In this document: piece by piece, positions 1 through 8,978 of the stretch
Layout: every line of letters starts with the position of its first letter
Numbering within the stretch: the first letter of the stretch is position 1
Notes under the pieces: model-generated
What the model was told of the DNA's origin: nothing
What the model saw: only the letters and a program-made list of their open reading frames with translations
The model's database searches: none
NCBI GenBank assembly: GCA_965196605.1
Contig: CBDAKK010000004.1
Span: forward strand, 62,001-126,000
Length of the DNA stretch: 64,000 nucleotides
Reading direction: 5' to 3'
From: CBDAKK01 sp965196605
GTDB taxonomy: Bacteria > Spirochaetota > Spirochaetia > WTKD01 > G963693115
Translations under genes and position numbers: made by a program

Positions 1-505
1 TTGACTCGTTATGAGAAACAAATGTCTCTTCAGCATACAGGTCTTGGGCGTTAAAATTTCCATCGCGCGCACGCGTTAACTCTTCAAAAAAGTTTTCAGC
101 TTCTCCTCCAAAGGCTTTTTCAAAATCTTCAAAACTTGAGAACAACAACAACATCGGCTGGTTCTTTTTCAGCTGCACAATAACTTCCTTTCCACCTTCA
201 GGCATTCTCTGTAAATACGAGCGAATAATATTCTTCACATATTGTATTTTTGTAATTCCGTTGGTTTTACAATTTTTTGCAAACCTTCCAAAATCATCTG
301 AGCATTTAAAGTCATTGCTGTAAAGCAAGGTAATACCACTGTCCAGCACTTCCATATTTGGGAGAAAGCGCACGCGCTCTTTTTCTGCTTTTAAAAGCGC
401 AGCATCACCACGCTCTCCTGCAGCATAGGTTGCATGTGGTGCCAGAAATAAAAGAGTCAAAATCCCCATATACAGCACATTTTTTACTTGTTTCTTGTCT
501 ATCAT
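1..505 (-). CDS. Exported protein of unknown function (3' end outside window)
   Basis: The reading frame is open from an ATG at 505 to the window edge, 168 codons with no stop, so the C-terminus is missing. A purine-rich Shine-Dalgarno (GAGGGGG) lies just upstream, and a TATACT -10 box sits about 30 nt before the start, giving a short normal leader. The N-terminus is a classical signal peptide: K3-K5, a hydrophobic core, then an Ala-x-Ala-like site near TYAA around residue 29. The mature part is charged and alpha-helical in character, and I do not recognise a domain. It is the last gene of a minus-strand cluster of exported proteins but has its own promoter. It is probably periplasmic or surface-exposed. 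Confidence 0.7.
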   Translation of the reverse strand, partial: MIDKKQVKNVLYMGILTLLFLAPHATYAAGERGDAALLKAEKERVRFLPNMEVLDSGITLLYSNDFKCSDDFGRFAKNCKTNGITKIQYVKNIIRSYLQRMPEGGKEVIVQLKKNQPMLLLFSSFEDFEKAFGGEAENFFEELTRARDGNFNAQDLYAEETFVSHNES

Positions 506-566
506 ACGCACCCCCTCGCATGTGTTTATCTAGAGTATAACAATAATTATAAAGCACTGTGACACA

Positions 567-1361
567 TTAATGCGTTACAATCACGACGGCTTTCTCTGTA
601 AACAAAATTTCACCATCCTTAAATATATCAACAAATACTTCTGACGAGGATATGTTGTGACCTACAACAAACACGGAACATCGGAATACATAATTGTCTT
701 TTTTAAAAATATAATGGTGATTGCCTCCACTACCGTCGAATTCTCTTATGCCGTTTTCAATAATAAATTCGGGATTTTGATGAAGCGCTCTATAGAGACT
801 CCATGACATATAACGGTAAAGATCCTTACCAAGATAATCAATTCTAATGCGATGATGCTCGGTCTTAAATTCTAATATGGTTTGTTCTAGTGAACTTGCG
901 TTCAAATCTATAAACTCACCGGTCATAATCTTTTCTTGTTGCTTTCGCTCATGTTCTGTTTGATAATTTACTGCTGAAATCTTTCCATTGTAATGTAACC
1001 ACAGTTGTCCATTTGAAAACATAATTCCTGTCCATCCTACACGAACCCAATCCTTTTTTATATCCGAATTAATAATTGCATTGATAAGGAAATCATCAAA
1101 AATTTCATCGAAGCGCTCCACAAATTCTTCTTCATTATTAATAGGGGCAATGGGGTAATGGCGCTGGAACGGGAAAGAAATAAACGAAGCTATCTTGTTT
1201 TTATTGTTGGTTTTGAAAACCTTGATAATGCTTTGAACAATACTCACAGACAAGTCTTCTTCTACCGCATTAAGACTTGTTACACAAAAGAACGTAGTAA
1301 TAAGCGTGCACAGAATGAGGTGTTTTTTAATTTTTAAGCAACTTTTTTGTTTGGAATGCAT
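567..1361 (-). CDS. Secreted protein of unknown function
   Basis: This is a 264-residue protein with a basic N-terminus, a hydrophobic stretch at about residues 13-28 and a likely signal-peptidase I site after SLNA (around residue 32). The mature region has no cysteine cluster and no motif I recognise. Its aromatic and charged pattern suggests a soluble periplasmic or surface domain. It lies 30 nt downstream of the preceding lipoprotein gene on the same strand, so the two are probably cotranscribed. No strong Shine-Dalgarno is visible before the ATG. Function unknown. Confidence 0.65.
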   Translation of the reverse strand: MHSKQKSCLKIKKHLILCTLITTFFCVTSLNAVEEDLSVSIVQSIIKVFKTNNKNKIASFISFPFQRHYPIAPINNEEEFVERFDEIFDDFLINAIINSDIKKDWVRVGWTGIMFSNGQLWLHYNGKISAVNYQTEHERKQQEKIMTGEFIDLNASSLEQTILEFKTEHHRIRIDYLGKDLYRYMSWSLYRALHQNPEFIIENGIREFDGSGGNHHYIFKKDNYVFRCSVFVVGHNISSSEVFVDIFKDGEILFTEKAVVIVTH

Positions 1362-1391
1362 CAGCTATTACATGTATAGGACATTGTGTAG

Positions 1392-2126
1392 TTATTGTGA
1401 ATACCATACATTATAAGAATTTTCGTAGAGTATATCTACGAGTGGTATTTCAAGTTCCTGTGTTGTAGCGTTTTTTTGCTTCCAGCCCTCGTCGGGAATA
1501 TTCTGAGTTTCTTCTTGTTTTTCTAGGGCAATGCTTACATAAGACTTTTCAACCGTTTTTTGCACACTTGCCTTGCTTGCATAGTCTTCAAGCGCCCACC
1601 CTATGTAGGATGCAAATGTATCTTTTGCAACCACTTGCTCATCAGCGACAAACAAAGCAGCAGTATCTACACCCTCAAATGCCGGCAACTTACCGAGAAG
1701 CGTTTTAACAAGCTGCTGTGTAACTTGTATGCGCGTCTTCTCACCTTCTTGTTTGAATGGAATCTCGAATTGTGAAAGCAGGGTATGCACATTGGTGGTC
1801 TTGATGGTGATGATGATGGTTTCAGGGTCATTGCTCACGCTTGCGCTTACATAGGACGTACCCGGCTGCGCTTCAAAAAATTCTCTAAAATTTTCTATGC
1901 CGACCATCTCGCTAAAGGTTTCAAAGCCGATGAGGTCGCGCAAGTACTCAACAAAAAACGAGGCAAAAGCCACATTAACGGTTATAGTCGCGCCCGAGCC
2001 TTTTTCGTCAAGCTTTACAAATGCGCGTGCATTACAACTTGTTGTTGTGAGAGAGCCAAAAATTATAAAAACTGCTACAAGCAGGAAGCACGCATTGAAG
2101 CGTGTTTTTTTGCGCCAGTATTCCAT
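1392..2126 (-). CDS. Putative lipoprotein of unknown function
   Basis: This is a 244-residue protein whose N-terminus has basic residues, a hydrophobic run and the lipobox-like sequence TTTSC (Cys about 31). It is probably lipidated and exported. The mature domain alternates short strands and helices and has no catalytic motif I can name. The start overlaps the end of the upstream glycosyltransferase gene by 52 nt, which suggests translational coupling. A later start would cut into the signal peptide, so the ATG at 2126 is preferred. Function unknown. Confidence 0.6.
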   Translation of the reverse strand: MEYWRKKTRFNACFLLVAVFIIFGSLTTTSCNARAFVKLDEKGSGATITVNVAFASFFVEYLRDLIGFETFSEMVGIENFREFFEAQPGTSYVSASVSNDPETIIITIKTTNVHTLLSQFEIPFKQEGEKTRIQVTQQLVKTLLGKLPAFEGVDTAALFVADEQVVAKDTFASYIGWALEDYASKASVQKTVEKSYVSIALEKQEETQNIPDEGWKQKNATTQELEIPLVDILYENSYNVWYSQ

Positions 2127-2893
2127 ATATCTAGTTTACGTTTTAGCACTTTTTCTGCAAGCCCTTGTTTTTCACGCGGAAAGACGCGCCCCTGTACCAA
2201 GGGTTCTAGCGCTGCTATGCGGAAGTTTTCTATGTAGGGAAATTCTCGCGAGAGTTGTGGCGTGTCTTTCCTTGAGTTTTTTACTACCAGCGGCGTGTCC
2301 ACATAGCCTATGCTTTCGCGCGCGCTTATGCGCAGCCACAATTCGTAGTCCTCCGCTATGCGTAAGTCTTCTCGAAAAAGGCCATGCTTCTCAAAAATGC
2401 GGCGGTGCATTAAAGCCGTTGAAGGACCTATAGTGCACTTGTGCAAGGCATCGGCAAACATGTCTCCAAAGCGTGTATGACGCTGCTTTTTTTGACTTAT
2501 TTCCACCCCGTCGCGCATCCACACTTCGCGAGTGTGGCATACATCATAGCGCTTCATGAGCGGCAACTGTAGCGCCAGCTTATCCGCTAACCAGACGTCG
2601 TCTGAATCTAAAAACGCAATGTAGTCACCGCGCGCGTGCCGTATTCCCACATTGCGCACCGCACCGGGCATGCCACAATGCCGCATACGCAGCACGCGCA
2701 TAAAGGCGCGGTTGTTTCGCAAACTCGCTTTAAAAACACCTAATACAGTTCCGTCACTTGAGCCGTCATCCACCACTATAACTTCACACGGCACTACGCT
2801 TTGGGACACAACGCTGTCTATTGCATTTTGCAACAAATGAAGCCTGTTGTAGCTTGGAATAATAACCGACACAGACGAATGCGCAGAAAGCAC
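2075..2893 (-). CDS. Family 2 glycosyltransferase
   Basis: This 272-residue protein starts at GTG. It opens with the GT-A signature VSVIIPSYNR and has VVDDGSSDGT at about 40-50 and FLDSDDVW at about 95-102, where the DSD triad binds the divalent metal and sugar nucleotide. This is the GT2 family fold (Pfam Glycos_transf_2), which transfers a sugar from a nucleotide donor to a glycan or lipid acceptor at the cytoplasmic face of the membrane. The acceptor cannot be told from sequence. Only 2 nt separate it from the upstream hydrolase gene, and it overlaps the downstream lipoprotein gene, so it sits inside an operon. Confidence 0.85.
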   Translation of the reverse strand: MLSAHSSVSVIIPSYNRLHLLQNAIDSVVSQSVVPCEVIVVDDGSSDGTVLGVFKASLRNNRAFMRVLRMRHCGMPGAVRNVGIRHARGDYIAFLDSDDVWLADKLALQLPLMKRYDVCHTREVWMRDGVEISQKKQRHTRFGDMFADALHKCTIGPSTALMHRRIFEKHGLFREDLRIAEDYELWLRISARESIGYVDTPLVVKNSRKDTPQLSREFPYIENFRIAALEPLVQGRVFPREKQGLAEKVLKRKLDIWNTGAKKHASMRASCL

Positions 2894-2895
2894 GA

Positions 2896-3945
2896 TTAGT
2901 CTTTGGACTCCTGCGCTACAAAAAAGCTCATGATCTCTTCTCGGAAAATTTCATACCCCGACTTCGACAATAAATGATCCTGCCCTGCATAGGCTTTTAT
3001 TCTTGCATTGGGGTAGACTTCTTTATAAAATTCCTGCGCCTTCTTACCGTCTATTACTTTATCCTGTTCAGCAAATGCTATAAATACGTTTTGGTTTTGT
3101 ATTTGCAACTCACGCTCTTGCTCCCGCGCCTTACCCCACTGTTGCGCCTTACGTATCCATTTTGAAGGAATATTGTACGTAGTAAGTGGCCCTGACTTTT
3201 TCGAGCTTACTGAATTTGCAAAGTAACTCGCAAAATTAAGCACTCCCGAATTTTTTATGTAGAGAAAGGGAACAATTAAAGCGACCTTATCTACCGATGA
3301 AAACAAATCCTTGTCTCTTCTCATGGCGTCGAATATAGAAACCGAGCCCGTACTCATCCCTATGAGGTAGGTTTTTGGCCCAAGCTGCTTGCGATATTGC
3401 CCCAAAAACGCCATGACCATGTTTCCGTAATCTTCAAAGCTCTCCACAGAACCCCTATAGCCCCCTGAAAACTCATGCCCCGGCAGGTTTAACAGCACAA
3501 CCCTAAAACCCCGCTTGATGAACTGCTGCGCAAAATATTGAAAATGCGTATAGCGCGCCGTGCCATTGTACCCATGTATTAAAATAACCGTGCCCGCATC
3601 GCTTTGAGCACCGCTGAGCATGTGCGCGCTCAGCAACAAGTCTCTTGAGATGTAGCCCGCATCATCTGCAAGATATGGCTTTCTCGGTGAAATGTAATAC
3701 CCCGAATGCATGCGCAAATTTGGTATTACGTCAAAGTAAACCTTGAAATAATTTTGTATTGCAGGCGATGCCGTTTTTTTTGATGCCATGTCGAAGGGAC
3801 CAAGACTCGAAAGTAGCAAAAAATCCGTGAAGTTTGGTGGCTGTAAGGCCTCTCGAGATGCACATGAAAACAAAAAAGCAATAAGGCTTGCGAAAATAAC
3901 AATGTTTTTTCTGAGGTTTTTTTTATTTTGTTGGTTGTACTGCAT
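2896..3945 (-). CDS. Alpha/beta-hydrolase lipoprotein (S33-like)
   Basis: From the ATG at 3945 the product is 349 residues: a basic N-terminus, a hydrophobic segment, then the lipobox FLFSC (Cys about 27). It is therefore a predicted lipoprotein facing the periplasm or outside. The hydrolase domain shows the oxyanion-hole region ILIHGYNG, a nucleophile elbow GMSTGS (Ser of GxSxG), an acid in AEQDKVID and the catalytic His in GQDHLL. The family includes serine esterases, lipases and monoglyceride lipases; the substrate is unknown. An upstream ATG at 4029 is open in frame but would run through the divergent gene, so I reject it. The start codon has no Shine-Dalgarno and a TATAAT 6 nt before it. 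Confidence 0.8.
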   Translation of the reverse strand: MQYNQQNKKNLRKNIVIFASLIAFLFSCASREALQPPNFTDFLLLSSLGPFDMASKKTASPAIQNYFKVYFDVIPNLRMHSGYYISPRKPYLADDAGYISRDLLLSAHMLSGAQSDAGTVILIHGYNGTARYTHFQYFAQQFIKRGFRVVLLNLPGHEFSGGYRGSVESFEDYGNMVMAFLGQYRKQLGPKTYLIGMSTGSVSIFDAMRRDKDLFSSVDKVALIVPFLYIKNSGVLNFASYFANSVSSKKSGPLTTYNIPSKWIRKAQQWGKAREQERELQIQNQNVFIAFAEQDKVIDGKKAQEFYKEVYPNARIKAYAGQDHLLSKSGYEIFREEIMSFFVAQESKD

Positions 3946-3966
3946 ATAATAATTATATATGTTACG
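3936..3966. promoter_or_regulatory. Overlapping divergent promoters, both apparently leaderless
   Basis: Only 13 bp separate the divergent start codons (ATG 3945 on minus, ATG 3959 on plus). On plus, TATAAT occupies 3945-3950. On minus, a TATAAT ends 6 nt before the ATG. There is no room for a ribosome-binding site on either side, and the -10 boxes overlap, so the two transcripts should start at or very near the start codons and the promoters may compete. This is read from sequence only; start sites are not measured. Confidence 0.5.
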
Positions 3967-4834
3967 CATTATTTTACTTGTTAAAGGTTGCTTACTCGGC
4001 GTGACGGCAGTTATTCCCGGAGTAAGCATAGGGACTATGGCACTGGTGCTTGAAGTCTACCAAAAAAGCGTACAGTCCATGATGGTATTTATAAACCCGC
4101 GTAACTGGCGGAACACAAGGCTTTGTAAAAACGCCCTGTTGTTTTTGCTACCGCTCGCACTAGGCGCCGTTGGCAGCATGTTTGTAGCCTCAAAGCTGCT
4201 TCTCACCTTGTTTGAACACGATGGCGTTTTTTTGCGCTTTGTATTGTTGGGCATACTATGCGGTAGCATTCCACACCTTTTTAAAAACTACATTGTCCCA
4301 CAATACCGCGGCACGGCATGGCTGTGGTTTTTGGTTTATTGCGCAGTAGGACTCATGCTTATATTTTTTTTAAGTAGCGCAAGCAAACCGAGTGTACAAA
4401 GCACGACTGTAGCTTTTTCGCTAGCGCAGGCCATGCAAGCGCTTGTTTACGGCGCAATAAGTGCTGCCACAGGGCTGGTTCCGGGCATTAGCGGCTCATA
4501 CATGCTTTTGCTCATGGGCTACTACGAAACTTTTTTGCACATCATAAGCACACCCCAACCAGCACTGCTAGCCTTTTTTCTCTTCGGCAGTCTCATTGGG
4601 CTTATATGCATGGCGGCGCTTGTCAATTTTTTGTTTACCAAATTTCCCGCTGCTTCCTATGCCGTAGTCCTAGGAATTGTAGTGGGCTCTCTCTTTCGGG
4701 TAGTCCCCGCAGAAAAAATTTTGCTCCTTACAATACCTCAGTTTCTGCTAGCCTTTGTGTGCGTTTTCTTAGGCGCATTTCTTATTACCACACTCAGCGC
4801 AATTCACGCTTCATCCCGCACAATACGCAACTAA
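3959..4834 (+). CDS. DUF368 polyprenyl-phosphate transporter (PopT type)
   Basis: This is a 291-residue polytopic membrane protein. The N-terminus (LVKGCLLGVTAVIPGVSIGT) and a second half-site with GLVPGISGSYMLLLMGYY are the duplicated P-G-[IV]-S motifs typical of DUF368. The hydrophobicity suggests about 8-9 membrane segments. DUF368 proteins have been identified as undecaprenyl-phosphate flippases that recycle the lipid carrier for cell-wall and glycan synthesis. This fits with the glycosyltransferase on the other side of the divergent promoter. Family members start close to the conserved first motif, which supports this ATG even though it lacks a Shine-Dalgarno. Confidence 0.9.
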   Translation: MLRIILLVKGCLLGVTAVIPGVSIGTMALVLEVYQKSVQSMMVFINPRNWRNTRLCKNALLFLLPLALGAVGSMFVASKLLLTLFEHDGVFLRFVLLGILCGSIPHLFKNYIVPQYRGTAWLWFLVYCAVGLMLIFFLSSASKPSVQSTTVAFSLAQAMQALVYGAISAATGLVPGISGSYMLLLMGYYETFLHIISTPQPALLAFFLFGSLIGLICMAALVNFLFTKFPAASYAVVLGIVVGSLFRVVPAEKILLLTIPQFLLAFVCVFLGAFLITTLSAIHASSRTIRN

Positions 4835-5148
4835 CATAATAGGACAACCCCGCGAGTTGCCAAACAGCGTGCTTCATGCAGGGCTCGCGACGTGAGTATG
4901 ACGCTCTTGTGCGCTACGCTCATGGCTTTTTTTCTTTAGTACGTTTTTCATACTTGCGCACAGTATCTATGTCATGACTGCTTTAGCACACAGCAGGCTT
5001 TTTTTCTTTTTTTTGGTTCTTGCTATAAGCTCCATTGCTGTGTTGCACCGTCCATGGGACGAGCGACCGCTCCGCTCCATGTAACGTTTCTAGCCGCTCG
5101 CGCTTGTAGCGTTCCCGACTCTTTTTTGGGTTCTTTTTTTCTCTTTTT

Positions 5149-5202
5149 GATGCAAGCTCCATGTTTGCACCGCACAGCGGTGCTTATGCAATAGTTTGCA
5201 TC
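5149..5202 (+). repeat. Two-stem repeat element, variant A
   Basis: The outer stem is GATGCAA with TTGCATC and the inner stem is GCACCGC with GCGGTGC, with loop ACA. The same core occurs at 24901-24954, 58145-58198 and, inverted, 31935-31988. Variants with compensating stem changes are at 5366, 58064, 31847 and 53650. Confidence 0.75.
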
Positions 5203-5365
5203 CCCTCGCTTCGCTCGTGAGCGTCCTCACAGCCGCCCCATGGATGGTGAGCGGCGCACTCACCCACACTTATTTCCATACAATCTTCATACTTGCACAC
5301 AGTATTCTATGTCATGACTGCTTTAGCTCACAGGATGTTTTTTTCTTTTCTTTGGTTCTTTCTTT

Positions 5366-5419
5366 GGTGCAAGTTCCATGTTTGTGCCGCATCGCGGCAC
5401 TTATGCAGTAGTTTGCACC
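5366..5419 (+). repeat. Two-stem repeat element, variant A'
   Basis: This has the same 54-nt layout as variant A. The outer stem is now GGTGCAA with TTGCACC, and the inner stem is GTGCCGC with GCGGCAC. Three base pairs differ from variant A and all remain paired. A second copy lies at 58064-58117. Confidence 0.75.
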
Positions 5420-5573
5420 CGTTCGCTACGCTCTCGACTCTTTTTGCGTCATCACAGCCGTCCCATGGACGGGACGCATTGGCTGCCAAGGATGGTAAAA
5501 AAGAAAAGAAAGAACGGCCAACCGAAGTGTTTGCATGGTGCATTCCAAGTCTTGGCAACCAGAGTCGTTCACA

Positions 5574-5645
5574 AAAACAGCGTTAGCAAAATTGCGGTAG
5601 CTCGCACGCGCATAGCACAGCACCGCGTCTTACCCCAAGGGGGGT
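5574..5645 (+). repeat. Left inverted repeat flanking the BspA fragment
   Basis: About 70 bp here, including GCAAAATTGCGGTAGCTCGC and the following ACCCCAAGGGG, recur as an inverted copy at about 6318-6395. The two copies bracket the BspA pseudogene. Confidence 0.7.
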
Positions 5646-6243
5646 GTGCCCCCCCCTAGCACAGCAACCGTAACCTTTACATTACATGGAGGCATCTTAA
5701 ATGGAGATGCAAAAAATAATACGCTTATCCTCACAGCAGGTCAAAGCTTGCACGATGTCAAGATAGATGGAAAATTCCAACATTCATTAAAAACGAGAAG
5801 CTTTGTATTCAGTTTTGAGCACAATGGTGTAAAGTATGAAAAAGACACACCAATTACTTCTGATATAAGCTTGTCGGTCATATGGCACGATACATGTACC
5901 GCTGGAACGACTAAGAAACCAAAAGACAGGGGAGCATTAGACGCACTGCTTAAAAACGCTACCAAAAACACTCCTAGCCCCAATCTCAACCACATTGACA
6001 CCTCAGCCATCACCGACATGAGTGATTTATTTACAAACCACTACACATTCAATGTGTGACATAAGCTGCTGGAACACGTCCAATGTCACGGATATGGGCT
6101 ACATATTTTATGATGCTACAGCTTTCAACCAAGACCTGAGTGGCTGGAAGGTAAGTAGTGTGACTAACCGGGATAATATTTTCACAGGTGCGACAGAAAT
6201 GGAAAAAAAGAAAAACAAGAGCAAATGGCCGAAATTCAGATAA
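5646..6243 (+). pseudogene. BspA/DUF285 surface-protein fragment, frameshifted
   Basis: The first part (from a GTG inside the repeat) has an InlB-B-repeat-like stretch (VTFTLHGG...LTAGQSLHDVKIDG) and then the start of a BspA-type DUF285 repeat (HIDTSAITDMSDLF). It stops at 6059. The adjacent frame continues the same repeat: DISCWNTSNVTDMGYIF, AFNQDLSGWKVSSV. A single extra base near 6046 (AATGTGTGAC where AATGGTGAC is expected) explains the break. There is no signal peptide, so the true N-terminus is lost. Intact relatives are adhesin-like lipoproteins of oral and gut bacteria. It ends with a lysine-rich tail at 6243 and is enclosed by inverted repeats, so it is probably a relic moved or trapped by them. 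Confidence 0.75.
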
Positions 6244-6317
6244 CACTGCGTAAGCTACTAAGGTAGGGTTGTGATGTAAGGTGAGCCTTGTGAGAGGGCA
6301 AGCTCCCCCCACACACA

Positions 6318-6395
6318 TACCCTTGGGGTATGACGCAGCATTGTGCTACGCGCGTGCGAGCTACCGCAATTTTGCTAAAGCAGTGTTGCATGAAC
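6318..6395 (-). repeat. Right inverted repeat flanking the BspA fragment
   Basis: This is the inverted counterpart of 5574-5645 and shares GCGAGCTACCGCAATTTTGC and the CCTTGGGGTA end. A few mismatches separate the two. The rest of 6244-6530 is AT-rich and holds the promoter region of the next gene. Confidence 0.7.
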
Positions 6396-6530
6396 GTTTT
6401 TGTGAGAGGAAGCGTTCTCCAAAATACAAATATTAAATTTTCATGAAATTTTCATTTCTCTATTGCAATGATCAAGCAATAAATATATAATTATTTTTGG
6501 GCATTTTATTATTTAAAGTGAGGTTGCCGT

Positions 6531-8821
6531 ATGAAATATCGTATTTTATTTGCATGTGTGTATCTTGCATCAACAGTCCTTAGCTGTGACTCTGAAAAGT
6601 TGCTTCCAGAAGTACGGCTACATCCACCAAAGATAGAGTATTCGCTTTTTAAAAAAAATACAATGATATTGAAGTGGGGAATACGCAAGACCAAGGAAGA
6701 AATACTAGGATATAGAATTTCATACAAAGCTACAGAAAATGAGCAAGCAGGCCAACGCTTAGTTTCAGCAAAAGCATTAGGACATAATTATGAATTGACA
6801 GGCTTAGTAGAAGGAATCCCATATAAAATAAAAATACAAGCAGTGTATGATACGTATAGTGGTGAGTGGTCAAAAGCTGTGGAGGGAGTAACAGGTAAAC
6901 CTGAAACAGTGCAAGGCTTTACGCTTAAAAAAAAGACTGGATTTTAGAAGTTTCATGGGATAAAAATACCACAAATAAAAAAAAGGATTTAACCATAAAG
7001 AAGTACGATGTAACATGTTTCAATGAGAAGAATAAGACAAACCAGCAAACGATCACCACAAATTTTGCCGATCAAACTAACTATGCAACAAGCACAAGCA
7101 CGTTAAAATTAACTGCTGGCACCTATTTATGCAAAATGCAAACAACAACAAACACAGGAATAAAAAGCGATAGTGTAAGCGCTAAAGTTGAAATTGCCGA
7201 TATAGAAAAACCCGTGTTTAATAGAACAGCTGCTCCGTGGGGAACTGCGATTAGTTTTATGAAAAGTTTTCAACACAGGTACAAATTGGAAGACGACAAA
7301 AGTGGTCTTGTTACATGTAAGGAATGTGGAGATAACTCACAAAGCGAAGTACAAATAGAAGCGATCTACCCTGTTACGGATGTGATAATCATAGTAAGCC
7401 GGGACGGCTATCAGAAAGAAATAAAAAGTGAAAAAATTGAGTTTACAGAACAAGCCGGGGTCGCAGTAAAACCTAACTTAAGTTCTACGTCAGAAGTTTG
7501 GGGAAAACCAATTACTTTTATCGCAAAAGACAATTACATATATACATTACAGGGGAATACAACTGGTGTTAATCTTGATACAAAAACACAACAAGGAATA
7601 ATTACTGCAACACAAGGGGCGAAGGGACTAACAATTGTAGCAACACGCAAAGCAGACAATAAATACTTTAAGGCGAGTACAGCAAGCGATACGTTTGAAT
7701 TTAAAAAGAAAGTAAGAGTAGCAAATAAGCCGCCTATTTTAAGTTCTACATCAGAAGTTTGGGGGGGGAAACAAATTACTTTTACCGTAGAAAAAGATTA
7801 CGAATATACATTACAGGGCAATACCACCGGTGTTAATTTTGATGCAAACAATGGAATCATTACTGCAACACAAGGGGCGAAGGGACTAACAATTGTAGCA
7901 ACACGTAAAGCAGACAATAAGTACCTTGCGGCAAGTGCAACAAGCGGCACATTTACATTCACAAAACAAACAAAAACACCATCATCACCTACGTTTAGTT
8001 CTAAGACTGCAGCATGGGGAACCGAAATTACATTTACACGACAACGTAATCATGCCTACACCTTGAAGAATAAAAATCCAAACGGCAGTAAGTATAGCGC
8101 TACATTGAATTTAACCTCAACCACTGGGAAAATTACAGCGGATGGACCAGTGAACAATGTAGTAGTGAGAGTCACCAGAAACGAAGATGCTCAATACAAG
8201 ACGAAAACTATAGACAGCGCTTCTGTTAGTTTTACAAAGCAAACAAAAGCACCGTCGCCACCCAAATTTAGCCCCCAAACAGCAGAATGGGGAACCACAA
8301 TTACGTTTACACCTCAGCGTAATCATAGCTACATCTTGAAGAATAGCAACCCAAACGGCAGTAAGTATAGCGCTACATTGGACTCAAAGCAAGGAAAAAT
8401 TACAGCGGATGGACTAGTGAACAATGTAGTAATTACAATAACGCGACATGAGGATGCACGATACAAGACAGCAAGTGTAAGCGCTACAGTTAATTTCAAG
8501 AAAAAAACAAATGCAGCTATAAAGCCTAACTTTAACACTTAAAAGGCAATCACAAAAAAAGAAATTACTTTTACCGCAAAACCTAAGCATAACTATAGCT
8601 TAAAGAATAGTGCGAGCAACGCTACACTAAAGAGAACGGGAAATAAAATAATAATTACATCTCAGAACACAACACGGGCAATAGCTGTAACAACGCGTGA
8701 CGCAGACGACAAACACGAAGCGGCTACAAGAGAAGATATAATTGAGTTTAGAAGGTGGTGCAGTAACAACTTAGGTAATCGCATACCACAAATTGGACCC
8801 CGCTGCTTCAACCACCCTTGA
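6531..8821 (+). pseudogene. Repeat-domain lipoprotein, interrupted by a frameshift and a stop
   Basis: A GTGAGGT ribosome-binding site precedes the ATG. The N-terminus is a signal peptide with lipobox (STVLSC, Cys about 19), followed by a fibronectin-type-III-like domain. The frame ends at 6947, but the -1 frame from 6935 continues the protein without a break. The join is a run of eight A followed by G (6927-6935). From about 7200 come five related Ig-like repeats of roughly 80 residues, with motifs such as STSEVWG, ITFT and GLTIVATRKADNKY. An in-frame TAA at 8540-8542 cuts the fifth repeat, which then reads on to TGA at 8819-8821, ending in a short cysteine-containing tail. The full-length form would be a surface lipoprotein of about 760 residues. 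It could be phase-variable, recoded, decayed or mis-assembled. Confidence 0.7.
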
Positions 8822-8911
8822 GAAAAGCACACATACAATGATGTAAAAACTTAATGCGGGGTCACTACGCACGCTAAGAGTAAAACTTTAGCACCACTAA
8901 GCTAAGGGGCT

Positions 8912-8941
8912 TTGTTAGTTGTACCAAAAGTTTGATACAAT
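8912..8941 (+). promoter_or_regulatory. Promoter of the lactonase gene
   Basis: TTGTTA at 8912-8917 and TACAAT at 8936-8941 are 18 bp apart, with a TGA before the -10 (extended -10). This gives a leader of about 30 nt with a GGAG ribosome-binding site. Confidence 0.5.
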
Positions 8942-8978
8942 ATAAATTACGTATTGTGTGAATGTTTGGAGAGTGTGT

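Larger units (their letters stand above)
4835..5645. repeat. Intergenic block of dispersed repeat modules
   Basis: No gene is visible in these 811 bp. The block is built of modules seen elsewhere in the window: pyrimidine tracts following GCACACAG-type sequence, a full 54-nt two-stem element at 5149-5202, its variant at 5366-5419, and the GTCTTACCCCAAGGGG module near 5630. The short open frames on both strands cross these repeats without any conserved protein or ribosome-binding site. Confidence 0.75.

Noticed and set aside
2896..4029. Longer form of the hydrolase starting at 4029
   Set aside because: It would overlap the divergent transporter gene by about 70 bp and hide the lipoprotein signal behind an unlikely extension.
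5574..5645. Integron attC site next to the BspA fragment
   Set aside because: The sequence folds and flanks a gene fragment, but the conserved core pair RYYYAAC/GTTRRRY is not present in the right places.
8822..8911. tRNA or small RNA gene between the broken lipoprotein and the lactonase
   Set aside because: I could not fold a cloverleaf or find a T-loop sequence there; only a weak hairpin is present.
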